A DNA stretch of 13,604 nt from assembly GCA_945833725.1 (NCBI GenBank), contig CAMAFU010000028.1:1-13604 (forward strand), given 5' to 3'. Position 1 is the first letter of the stretch. Each line of letters begins with the position of its first letter. Under the pieces are notes generated by a model, which saw only the letters and a list, made by a program, of their open reading frames with translations, was not told the origin of the DNA and made no database searches. Position numbers and translations under genes: made by a program. Of the stretch, positions 1 to 6,034 are shown piece after piece. Source of the DNA: an uncultured Treponema sp. Its GTDB lineage: Bacteria > Spirochaetota > Spirochaetia > Treponematales > Treponemataceae.

Positions 1-1
1 A

Positions 2-688
2 CTTATATCCATTCTTTATACAAAATTTCCTGTTCAAACAAATTTTTTCTTTGTAGGACTTATTTTTGGAAGCATTCCTCTTTTATTTTCCTTTATGACA
101 AAAAAAAGTGAAAACGAAAAATTTGGAGCAGGCAGAATTATTTCCATTGTTTTGTGTGCTCTGGCAGGTTTTGCTTTTCTTGTGTTTTTTTCGCAGCTTG
201 AACAGTCCTTCGACAAATCTCAGATTATCGGTTCCATGCCAAAACCAACACTGCCTCTCCTTATAAAAATTTTTACAGCCGGAGTTTTGGGTGCTGTTGC
301 CATGATAATACCTGGAATTTCAGGTTCCCTTATTATGCTTATTATGGGTGTTTATCCAATTATAATGTACTGCATTCCATCTTTGTTTAATTTTAGAGAA
401 ACTCTACAGGCAATTATACTTCTTGTGCCAAACGGTATAGGCGTTGTGCTTGGGCTTGTTTTTGGAGCGGGATTCGTTCGTTTTCTTCTTAAAAAAGTGC
501 CTAACAATACTTATGCGGTAATCTTTGGTCTTTTGTGCGGCTCTGTTGTTCCTGTTTTTCCGGGATTTTCTGCCATAAACGGTGCTGTAATGTGGATTTC
601 CTGCATTCTTTGTTTTGCAGCAGGGGGAAGCCTTGCATATTTTAGTTCAAAGTTTGCACCAAGCGAAGAAAACAAAGAAAATGCTTAA
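2..688 (+). CDS. DUF368 family membrane protein, PopT-like undecaprenyl-phosphate translocase (5' partial)
   Basis: The frame is open from base 2, so the gene begins outside the window and 228 C-terminal residues are visible. The sequence is strongly hydrophobic, with several membrane segments. It contains a FFVGLIFGSIP stretch near its visible start and the AMIIPGISGSLIM signature (bases about 298-336), both characteristic of DUF368. Members of this family were recently shown to recycle undecaprenyl phosphate across the cytoplasmic membrane (PopT); for this protein the function is inferred from family membership. An ATG at base 95 is an internal methionine, since conserved family sequence continues upstream of it. 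The tail (KFAPSEENKENA) is polar and presumably cytosolic. The stop lies 8 bases from the stop of the convergent DedA gene. Confidence 0.85.
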   Translation, partial: LISILYTKFPVQTNFFFVGLIFGSIPLLFSFMTKKSENEKFGAGRIISIVLCALAGFAFLVFFSQLEQSFDKSQIIGSMPKPTLPLLIKIFTAGVLGAVAMIIPGISGSLIMLIMGVYPIIMYCIPSLFNFRETLQAIILLVPNGIGVVLGLVFGAGFVRFLLKKVPNNTYAVIFGLLCGSVVPVFPGFSAINGAVMWISCILCFAAGGSLAYFSSKFAPSEENKENA

Positions 689-696
689 CTTTTTGG

Positions 697-1329
697 CTAT
701 TGATTTTCCTGCTGATTCTGTTCTGTCTGGGATGATGATTCTTTTTTTATGACTCTTATTCCCAGTACTGTTGCACATATAATTAAAATTACAAAAAGAA
801 CAATGCCGCCTATTTTGTAACCTAAATTTGCTTTCTGCCCCAAAAAGAGAATAAGCGTGTAAAGGGTTGTGCAGCTTATAAGGCTGGCAACTCCATCGTA
901 AAGCAGGAATTTTTTTAAGGAAAGATTTACAAAACCAGAGCCCATAAAAAGTATGTTTCTTATGCCAAAGGGAATGAACCGGCACACAATAAAAGTTCTG
1001 AAACCGTAATCATCCAGTGTTTTTGCCAAAATTTTCATTCGTGGTGGCGTTAGTTTTTTCTTAAAGAAATTCAGGTGTTTTGCACCTTTTGCAATAAAAA
1101 ATCCAAAAAAGTAGCTTATTATGTCGCTGATGTAAATTCCAGAAATAAGTCCAATCCAGTTTGGAATTATAAGCCTGTGATCCGCAAAGGAAATTCCTGC
1201 AGACAGCACTATAAGGGCATCTTCTGAAACAGGCAGGTTTAAGCCTGCAAAAAGAAGGAGTATAAAAACCACAACGGGCCAATATGAGGAAACATAAGTT
1301 GTAAAAAAGTTGATGAACGACTGAACCAT
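697..1329 (-). CDS. DedA / VTT-domain family membrane protein
   Basis: A 210-residue polytopic membrane protein of the DedA (SNARE-associated, VTT) family, whose members act in envelope lipid homeostasis; some (UptA) have been shown to flip undecaprenyl phosphate. Visible family features are the re-entrant loop LPVSEDALIVLSAG (residues 32-45, Glu36), an acidic D69 before SYFFG, and the RFIPFGIR motif (Arg117 and Arg124) followed by GSG, with hydrophobic helices at about 18-30 and at the C terminus. These match the charged residues (Glu, Asp, Arg-Arg) important in characterised DedA proteins. The C-terminal tail is polar and Gln-rich. The ATG at 1329 is preferred; a TTG at 1338 would add three residues. 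Neither has an obvious Shine-Dalgarno. It is transcribed divergently from the phosphatidyltransferase gene and converges on the DUF368 gene. Its lipid substrate cannot be read from sequence. Confidence 0.85.
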   Translation of the reverse strand: MVQSFINFFTTYVSSYWPVVVFILLLFAGLNLPVSEDALIVLSAGISFADHRLIIPNWIGLISGIYISDIISYFFGFFIAKGAKHLNFFKKKLTPPRMKILAKTLDDYGFRTFIVCRFIPFGIRNILFMGSGFVNLSLKKFLLYDGVASLISCTTLYTLILFLGQKANLGYKIGGIVLFVILIICATVLGIRVIKKESSSQTEQNQQENQ

Positions 1330-1488
1330 AGACAACAATATTGATGAAAAGTAAAATATATTGCAAGTATTATTTTTCGATGTTAATATTTCGTGTCGGT
1401 TATTTGTAAAATTTGTGTAAAGTTTTCACAGTTTTATTAAAATATTCTAAATAACCTTGATTTCTACTTTTGTTTAGTAAGGTTGTAT

Positions 1489-2175
1489 ATGCTTGGAGTT
1501 TATGATTACACTGTTGTTTTGACTTACATGTCAATTATTTCTGCCGTTGTCGGTATTGCCTGTTCTTTTCAGCCCCAGCTTATTCTTGGTGCCGTAATTT
1601 GTCTTATGGTGTGCGGTGGTCTTGATGCCTTTGACGGTAAAGTTGCCCGTACAAAGAAAAACCGCTCATCCTTCGAAAAAAAATTCGGTATTCAGATTGA
1701 TTCCCTTTCGGATGTTATTGCCTTTGGAGTTTTGCCGGCTGCCATCGGCTTTAATTTAATAAAGACATCCCGTTTTCTTATCCGGCTTACAACTAAAACC
1801 CACTATTACTCATACCTTACCGATGTTCTTTTTGCAATTTGTGCTGTTTATGTACTTACGGCCGTAATAAGGCTTGCATACTATAATGTTACAGAAGACG
1901 AGCGGCAGGAAGTAGAAAGCGGAAACCGTGAATATTTTGCAGGTGTTCCTGTAACAACATCTGCAATTATTTTCCCGCTTATTTACCTTCTTATGCTGGC
2001 GAATAAACTGGATTTAACTCTTGTTTATATGTTCTTTATGGGAATTTGTGCTTTTATGTTTATTTCGGAAGCAAAAATACGGAAGCCGGGATTTAAGCAT
2101 TTAATAATTCTTGTTATTCTGGGTATTGTTGAAGTAATGCTTATGGTTGTCTGTAAAATTTTTCTAAAAAAATAA
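1489..2175 (+). CDS. pssA: CDP-alcohol phosphatidyltransferase, phosphatidylserine synthase-like
   Basis: A 228-residue integral membrane enzyme of the CDP-alcohol phosphatidyltransferase family, which transfers a phosphatidyl group from CDP-diacylglycerol to an alcohol. The catalytic signature is complete: D46-A-F-D49-G50-K-V-A53-R54, then G67-IQI-D71-SLS-D75, followed by FGVLPA and a GVPVTTSAI segment, both typical of phosphatidylserine synthases (L-serine as acceptor). The R54-to-G67 interval is 12 residues, longer than the usual 8 or so (insert TKKNRSSFEKKF). The start is ATG 1489, with TAAGG at 1478-1482 six bases upstream; a TTG at 1483 would abut that SD. The rest is hydrophobic helices ending in a short Lys-rich tail. 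It stands alone before a strong terminator. Other acceptors (glycerol-3-phosphate, inositol) are possible but the sequence favours PssA. Confidence 0.8.
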   Translation: MLGVYDYTVVLTYMSIISAVVGIACSFQPQLILGAVICLMVCGGLDAFDGKVARTKKNRSSFEKKFGIQIDSLSDVIAFGVLPAAIGFNLIKTSRFLIRLTTKTHYYSYLTDVLFAICAVYVLTAVIRLAYYNVTEDERQEVESGNREYFAGVPVTTSAIIFPLIYLLMLANKLDLTLVYMFFMGICAFMFISEAKIRKPGFKHLIILVILGIVEVMLMVVCKIFLKK

Positions 2176-2198
2176 AGTTTTGACTTGCTGTAATTTAT

Positions 2199-2242
2199 GA
2201 CGCTGTAATCTCCTTTGAAGGGGTGTTACAGCGTCTTTTTTT
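2199..2242 (+). terminator. Rho-independent terminator after pssA
   Basis: A perfect 10-bp stem (GACGCTGTAA at 2199-2208 with TTACAGCGTC at 2226-2235) encloses a loop that can add CTCC/GGGG pairing. It is followed at once by seven T residues (2236-2242). It lies 24 bases after the pssA stop. On the minus strand the hairpin is not followed by a T-run, so it is not a clear terminator for the convergent esterase gene. Confidence 0.92.
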
Positions 2243-2257
2243 ATTAATCTGAATTTT

Positions 2258-3835
2258 TTATTTTATTTCCAATACAATGTCTGAGTATTCAACATAGGCT
2301 GCCCTGACTGTATAAAGTCCTGCATAAACCCATTTTGAATCTACGGAAGTTAAATCGGCTGTATATGTTGCCGTATCGCTTCCGAATTTTACTGAATATG
2401 TATTTCCAGTTTTTGTTATGGAAAGTGGAATTTTTGAACCTTTTGCAGGGAATGGCTGGCTGGCAACAGTTGTCTGCTTAAGGGAACCGTCTGCTCTCTG
2501 GAAGGAAGTTGAGTAAGCATCGTCGCCTTTTGCAAGACCTAAAACACCTGCAGCAACATAGTCGCTTTTTACCTGGTTGTCGTATTTGTCGATGTAAACA
2601 TCATCTCTAACCATAAGTCCAAAAGAAACCTGATTGTTTTTTACGATGTTCAGAACTTCAACTGTGGCAGAAAGTGTAAAGTCTTTATTGGAAGGAATCT
2701 GCTGGAAGTAGAAGGCAATTCCGTCTGAGCCGGAGGCAATTTTTCCTGCATTAGGAGAGCCGGTTTTTCCGCCGGAGTGCATCATTACTTTTCCGTTGTC
2801 TTCTACAATTTCATAAATTTCCGGGGCTGCAATTTTTTCTACACCGCCCATATCGCCGAATACTGTTCCGTACCATGGTTCTGTAGTTTCAAAAACTGTA
2901 CTTTTGTCTGATTTTTCAAACGGTGAATATACAGGAATTTTGTAGGAAGGGTTTGGAACAAGGTAATCTTCTTTTGGTTCTGTTATGTCTTTTTTTACAA
3001 GTTTTGCAAAGTTTTTGTCGTTTGAGGCAATTTCATTTACAACATGGAAAGCCATTAAACTGGCACCGTACATGTTCAGGTGAGTATTGTCAACTGAACC
3101 GCTTTTGTGGCCAAGCCATGCATGGAATTTTACGGTTTCATTGTCGCCAAGGGATTCATAAAGTTTTTTTGTATATTCTGTATTGTCTACAACAATAACG
3201 CCACATTCTTTTCCTAAGTCCCTTATTGCCTGAGGGTAGTCGCCTCCAGGAAATTCAGAAGTGCTTTTTGTAATGTGAACATAAGCACCTTCGTAAGCTT
3301 TTCCCGGAGCTCTGCGTACAATTGGAGTACAGAGAACAGGCGTTGCCTTTTTGGAAAGTGCCAATTTGATGTAGTTTTCGTAAAGTACATTTTTGAAAGA
3401 GCCGGAGTCTTCTTTTGTTCCGTTAGGATTTGTGTACCGGGCTTCTTCTGTTTTTTCGTCGTTATGGCCGAATCCTATTACAAGGTAGTCGCCTTTTTTT
3501 ATGTTCTGAACAAGAGTTTTATAGTTCGGTTCTGTAAGGAAACTTTTTGAAGAGCGTCCTGACATTGCAAGGTTTACAACCTGAACTTTGTTTTCCAGAA
3601 GATAGTCCTGAATTTTAGTTCCGATTCCATAACGCGGATAATAGTAAGAATCGTTGAAGGAACTGAAAGTTGAGTCACCTACAACAAAGATTTTCTTTCC
3701 CTTTTTGCTGGCAATGGAAGTAATTGCTTCAACTTTTTCGACTTTTTCGTTGTCGGCAATGCTTTTGTCCAGTGAATAAAGAGAAAGCGACATTCCGGCA
3801 GAAACTGCCAGAACTAAAGCAAGAAGTTTTTTCAT
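2258..3835 (-). CDS. Secreted SGNH-hydrolase esterase, rhamnogalacturonan acetylesterase-like
   Basis: A 525-residue exported hydrolase predicted to remove acetyl groups from pectic or other plant polysaccharide. The N terminus (MKKLLALVLAVSAG...) is a signal peptide with no lipobox Cys; S-I-A/D near residue 27 could be the signal peptidase I site. SGNH blocks are present in order: GDST with nucleophile Ser55, NLAMSGRSSKSF (Gly93, 88-99), GHND (Asn125, 123-126) and DNTH with Asp249 and His252. The GRS-x3-F and DNTHLN forms point to the rhamnogalacturonan acetylesterase (CE12-like) group. Residues from about 320 to 525 form a second, beta-rich domain of the DUF1349 or laminin-G-like kind, possibly carbohydrate binding (inferred). 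The start at 3835 is set by AAAAGGGG at 3841-3848, five bases upstream; an upstream in-frame start would lack this. It is monocistronic. Confidence 0.82.
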   Translation of the reverse strand: MKKLLALVLAVSAGMSLSLYSLDKSIADNEKVEKVEAITSIASKKGKKIFVVGDSTFSSFNDSYYYPRYGIGTKIQDYLLENKVQVVNLAMSGRSSKSFLTEPNYKTLVQNIKKGDYLVIGFGHNDEKTEEARYTNPNGTKEDSGSFKNVLYENYIKLALSKKATPVLCTPIVRRAPGKAYEGAYVHITKSTSEFPGGDYPQAIRDLGKECGVIVVDNTEYTKKLYESLGDNETVKFHAWLGHKSGSVDNTHLNMYGASLMAFHVVNEIASNDKNFAKLVKKDITEPKEDYLVPNPSYKIPVYSPFEKSDKSTVFETTEPWYGTVFGDMGGVEKIAAPEIYEIVEDNGKVMMHSGGKTGSPNAGKIASGSDGIAFYFQQIPSNKDFTLSATVEVLNIVKNNQVSFGLMVRDDVYIDKYDNQVKSDYVAAGVLGLAKGDDAYSTSFQRADGSLKQTTVASQPFPAKGSKIPLSITKTGNTYSVKFGSDTATYTADLTSVDSKWVYAGLYTVRAAYVEYSDIVLEIK

Positions 3836-3892
3836 TTTTTCCCCTTTTATGCCGGTTACATTTAAGTGTCCGGACAAGAATAAATTTTCCTT

Positions 3893-3921
3893 ATTATAAT
3901 TTTTTTTCTATATTTTTTCCA
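3893..3921 (-). promoter_or_regulatory. Putative sigma-70-type promoter of the esterase gene
   Basis: On the minus strand, TGGAAA (3921-3916) and a perfect TATAAT (3898-3893) are separated by 17 bases. This predicts a transcript start near 3886 and a leader of about 50 bases. The leader contains the perfect palindrome TGTCCGGACA (3867-3876), around +10 to +20, which could be an operator. The -35 matches only 4 of 6 consensus bases. Confidence 0.5.
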
Positions 3922-3939
3922 CAATGCCTTAATGATTGT

Positions 3940-3997
3940 GCAGAGCTTCCGCATTAGTTGATGAGAAAAATTGGGGCGCGAAGGAGCGAATGGTCAG
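3940..3997 (+). repeat. Dispersed intergenic repeat, copy 1 (58 bp)
   Basis: This segment begins GCAGAGCTTCCGCATTAG, includes TTGGGGCGCGAAGGAGCGA and ends TGGTCAG. It recurs at 7674-7731 in the same orientation with one difference (A3990 versus C7724). Both copies lie between divergent genes. Here the repeat runs on into a hairpin-rich stretch up to 4122, so the 58 bp are probably only the shared 5' part of a longer element. No open frame of note crosses it. Confidence 0.9.
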
Positions 3998-4122
3998 GGC
4001 AACTCCCCCTGATTGTGGATGGTGTGGAAAGGATTGTAGGGGCGCCGAAGGCGTTGCCTGAAAGGCAATGAGGGCTACCGAACCCCGAAAAGCCTGGCCG
4101 CTTGCGGTCCACCCTGTTTTTT
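3994..4122. other. Hairpin-dense structured intergenic element (rest of the 3836-4175 gene-free stretch)
   Basis: The 340 bases between the esterase and alcohol dehydrogenase genes hold no credible gene but much structure. Visible hairpins are TCAGGG (3994-3999) with CCCTGA (4007-4012); CGCC-GAA-GGCG (4043-4053), directly abutted by TTGCCT-GAA-AGGCAA (4054-4068); GTAG (4036-4039) with CTAC (4075-4078), enclosing those two as a three-way junction; and a CCG-CTTG-CGG stem (4098-4107). A T6 run follows at 4117-4122. The region is more GC-rich than its flanks. It could be a structured RNA, a non-autonomous repeat, or an attenuator ahead of the dehydrogenase gene. The sequence does not decide strand or function. 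Confidence 0.6.
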
Positions 4123-4151
4123 AAGACAAAATCGAAATGACGGTGTATAAT
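4123..4151 (+). promoter_or_regulatory. Putative promoter of the alcohol dehydrogenase-flavodoxin unit
   Basis: AAGACA (4123-4128, 4 of 6 to consensus) and a perfect TATAAT (4146-4151) are spaced by 17 bases, immediately after the structured element and its T-run. The predicted start is near 4158, giving a very short leader with SD AAGGGGG at 4162-4168, seven bases before the ATG. Confidence 0.5.
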
Positions 4152-4175
4152 TTTTTTGTATAAGGGGGCTTTTTT

Positions 4176-5357
4176 ATGGAAAATTTTGTTTATAACACGC
4201 CGTCAAAAGTTTTTTTTGGGAAAGGCGAAGAAAATAATGTGGGAAAAATTATTAAAAGTTACGGTGCTAAAAAGGTGCTTGTTCATTATGGCGGTGGTTC
4301 TGCCGAAAAAAGCGGTCTTTTGGAGCGAATAAGAAAAAATCTGTCGGCTGAAAACATTGCTTTTGTTGAACTGGGTGGTGTTAAGCCGAATCCGGAACTT
4401 TCTCTTGTGCGCCGGGGAATTGAACTTTGTCTTGCTGAAAATGTTGATTTTGTTCTGGCTGTAGGCGGCGGTTCTGTTCTTGATTCTGCAAAGGATATTG
4501 CTAATGGGGCTGCTTGTCCTGATGTTGATGTGTGGGATTTTTCGCTGGGAAAAAAAGTTCCTGAAAAGTCTCTTAAAAAAGGTTCTGTCCTTACTTTGGC
4601 GGCTGCCGGCTCTGAAATGTCGGATTCCTGTGTAATTACAAATTCTGATTCCATGGAAAAACGGGGATACAGCTGTTCCTGCAACAGAATGGATTTTGCC
4701 ATTGAAAATCCTGAATTAACTTTTTCTGTTTCTCCGTATCAAACTGCCTGCGGTATTGTGGATATTTGCATGCACACTATGGAAAGGTACTTTTGCATTG
4801 GTTCTGATACTGTTTTAACCGATGGAATTGCGGAGCATTTAATAAAAACTACAATAAAATCCGGGCTTGAATGTCTTGATAATCCGTGTAATTACGAAGC
4901 AAGGGCAAATATGATGTGGGCTTCTTCTCTGTCGCATAACGGTTTGACTGGCTGCGGAAGGAAATTTATACTTCCCGTTCACCAGATGGAACATGAAGTT
5001 TCTGGTTTTTATCCTGATGTTGCTCACGGGGCTGGTCTTGCAGCTTTGTGGTGCAGTTGGGCCCGTTATGTTTATGCTTCCAATATTCAGCGGTGGCTGC
5101 AGTATTCTTCCAGAGTATGGAATGTAGATATTGATTTTGAGCATCCGGAAAAAACTATAGAAAAAGCCATTGACCTGCAGGAAGAACTGTACAGAAAAAT
5201 CGGTATGCCGGTGAATCTTAAATCTTTAGGCGTAAAAAAAGACGATTTAAATAAAATGACCGATGGCTGTACAAGAAACAGGTCAAGAAATCTTCCGGGG
5301 TATAAAACTTTGGAGTACGGTGATATTCTTGCCATTTATGAAGCTGCTTTTGAATGA
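4176..5357 (+). CDS. Iron-containing (group III) alcohol dehydrogenase, butanol dehydrogenase/YqhD-like
   Basis: A 393-residue cytosolic NAD(P)H-dependent oxidoreductase interconverting aldehydes and primary alcohols, plausibly a fermentative aldehyde sink. The N-terminal half carries the nucleotide-binding GGGS-VLDSAK motif (97-106). The C-terminal half carries the metal ligands Asp196 and His200 (GIVD-ICM-H), His269, and His284 in AHGAGLAALW, plus conserved His273. The length fits the family. The interval from His273 to His284 is 11 residues, one more than in FucO and YqhD as I recall them (an added Pro280). The ATG at 4176 follows AAGGGGG by seven bases. The flavodoxin-like gene starts 39 bases downstream on the same strand, probably co-transcribed. 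Substrate and NADH versus NADPH preference cannot be told from sequence. Confidence 0.88.
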   Translation: MENFVYNTPSKVFFGKGEENNVGKIIKSYGAKKVLVHYGGGSAEKSGLLERIRKNLSAENIAFVELGGVKPNPELSLVRRGIELCLAENVDFVLAVGGGSVLDSAKDIANGAACPDVDVWDFSLGKKVPEKSLKKGSVLTLAAAGSEMSDSCVITNSDSMEKRGYSCSCNRMDFAIENPELTFSVSPYQTACGIVDICMHTMERYFCIGSDTVLTDGIAEHLIKTTIKSGLECLDNPCNYEARANMMWASSLSHNGLTGCGRKFILPVHQMEHEVSGFYPDVAHGAGLAALWCSWARYVYASNIQRWLQYSSRVWNVDIDFEHPEKTIEKAIDLQEELYRKIGMPVNLKSLGVKKDDLNKMTDGCTRNRSRNLPGYKTLEYGDILAIYEAAFE

Positions 5358-5396
5358 TGTTGATTTTTTAGTGAGATTTGTTTTTTGGAGGTGTGT

Positions 5397-5897
5397 ATGA
5401 AAAGTATTGTTGTTTACAAAAGCGGAACCGGCTTTACGGAAAAATATGCCGGTTGGATTGCAGATGAGCTTAAGTGCGAGGCTGTGGAACTTAAAGATTT
5501 TAAGAAATTTTCTCCGTCAGATTTTGATCTTGTGGTTTTCGGCGGATGGATTATGGGCGGGTGCCTTATGGGATTCGATAAAATTAAAGTCCTTAATTTA
5601 AAGAATCTTGTTGTTTTTGGTGTGGGAATGTCGCTTCCTTCTGAAGAAAACAGAAAAAAAATTGTTGAACTGAATGTTTTGGATGATGAAAATTTCTTTT
5701 ATCTTGAAGGCGGATATAATCCTCAAAAACTGGGGTTCTTTAAAAAACTTTTAATGAAAATGATAAAAAAATCTCTGGAAAATAAAGTTGAAAAAACTAA
5801 GGATGATATTCATGTTCTGGAGGCTTTCAGCGGCGTTGATAATTCAGATAAAACTTCCATTAAGCCGTTAATTGAAAGGTGTTCATCTTTCTTATGA
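5397..5897 (+). CDS. Flavodoxin-like protein (flavodoxin_5 type)
   Basis: A 166-residue soluble FMN-binding protein by family. The N-terminal phosphate-binding loop Y-KSGTGFT (7-14) follows the first beta strand, and a GGWIMGG segment near residue 49 fits the second FMN loop. The closest group I can recognise is flavodoxin_5, which includes HemG-like protoporphyrinogen oxidases and many uncharacterised redox proteins, so a HemG role is not claimed. The C-terminal part is Lys-rich and helical (about 110-135). The start is ATG 5397 with GGAGG at 5387-5391, five bases upstream; the TTG at 5385 overlaps that SD and is not used. It probably shares a transcript with the alcohol dehydrogenase, suggesting a redox link. 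Confidence 0.78.
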   Translation: MKSIVVYKSGTGFTEKYAGWIADELKCEAVELKDFKKFSPSDFDLVVFGGWIMGGCLMGFDKIKVLNLKNLVVFGVGMSLPSEENRKKIVELNVLDDENFFYLEGGYNPQKLGFFKKLLMKMIKKSLENKVEKTKDDIHVLEAFSGVDNSDKTSIKPLIERCSSFL

Positions 5898-5910
5898 TTT
5901 AAGGTGTATT

Positions 5911-5983
5911 ACAAACTTTAAAAACGGCTGAGTCAAGGCCCTGAGCGATAGCGTGCCTTGACCAGACGTATTTTAAAATTTGT
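5911..5983. repeat. Long imperfect inverted repeat (73 bp, MITE-like or bidirectional hairpin)
   Basis: The left arm (5911-5939) and the reverse complement of the right arm (5955-5983) align over about 29 bases with two mismatches and two single-base bulges. The inner part, GTCAAGGC (5932-5939) with GCCTTGAC (5955-5962), is perfect, and the outer part includes ACAAA-TTTAAAA. The 15-base spacer contains GAGCGATAGCG. It lies between the convergent flavodoxin and guaB genes, just before their shared terminator. Its minus strand reads CTGGTCAAGGCA, resembling TGGTCAGGGCA in the repeat at 3940, a weak hint of kinship. Confidence 0.75.
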
Positions 5984-5988
5984 TCTGT

Positions 5989-6028
5989 AAAAAAACGCTC
6001 CAGTTTGAATGAACCGGAGCGTTTTTTT
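5989..6028. terminator. Bidirectional intrinsic terminator between flavodoxin gene and guaB
   Basis: CGCTCC (5996-6001) pairs with GGAGCG (6016-6021), with extra inner GTT/AAC pairing and a six-base loop. Seven A residues (5989-5995) lie on one side and seven T residues (6022-6028) on the other. This gives a stem plus T-run on both strands, serving the plus-strand flavodoxin gene and minus-strand guaB, whose stop is 6 bases away. Confidence 0.92.
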
Positions 6029-6034
6029 AAGTTT

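Noticed and set aside
3724..3957. Short plus-strand frame running out of the esterase 5' end into the intergenic region
   Set aside because: Translation is Phe/Cys-rich and antisense to the signal peptide and promoter; no RBS.
3940..4122. Retron, tRNA-like or CRISPR interpretation of the structured element
   Set aside because: No reverse transcriptase, cas gene, regularly spaced repeats, or tRNA cloverleaf with T-loop consensus is present.
4286..4702. 138-codon minus-strand frame inside the alcohol dehydrogenase gene
   Set aside because: Antisense shadow of a gene with clear catalytic motifs; no RBS or recognisable domain.
5385..5396. TTG start for the flavodoxin gene (similar TTG options at 1483, 11308 and 11779)
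   Set aside because: In each case the TTG overlaps or abuts the Shine-Dalgarno that serves the downstream ATG at normal spacing.
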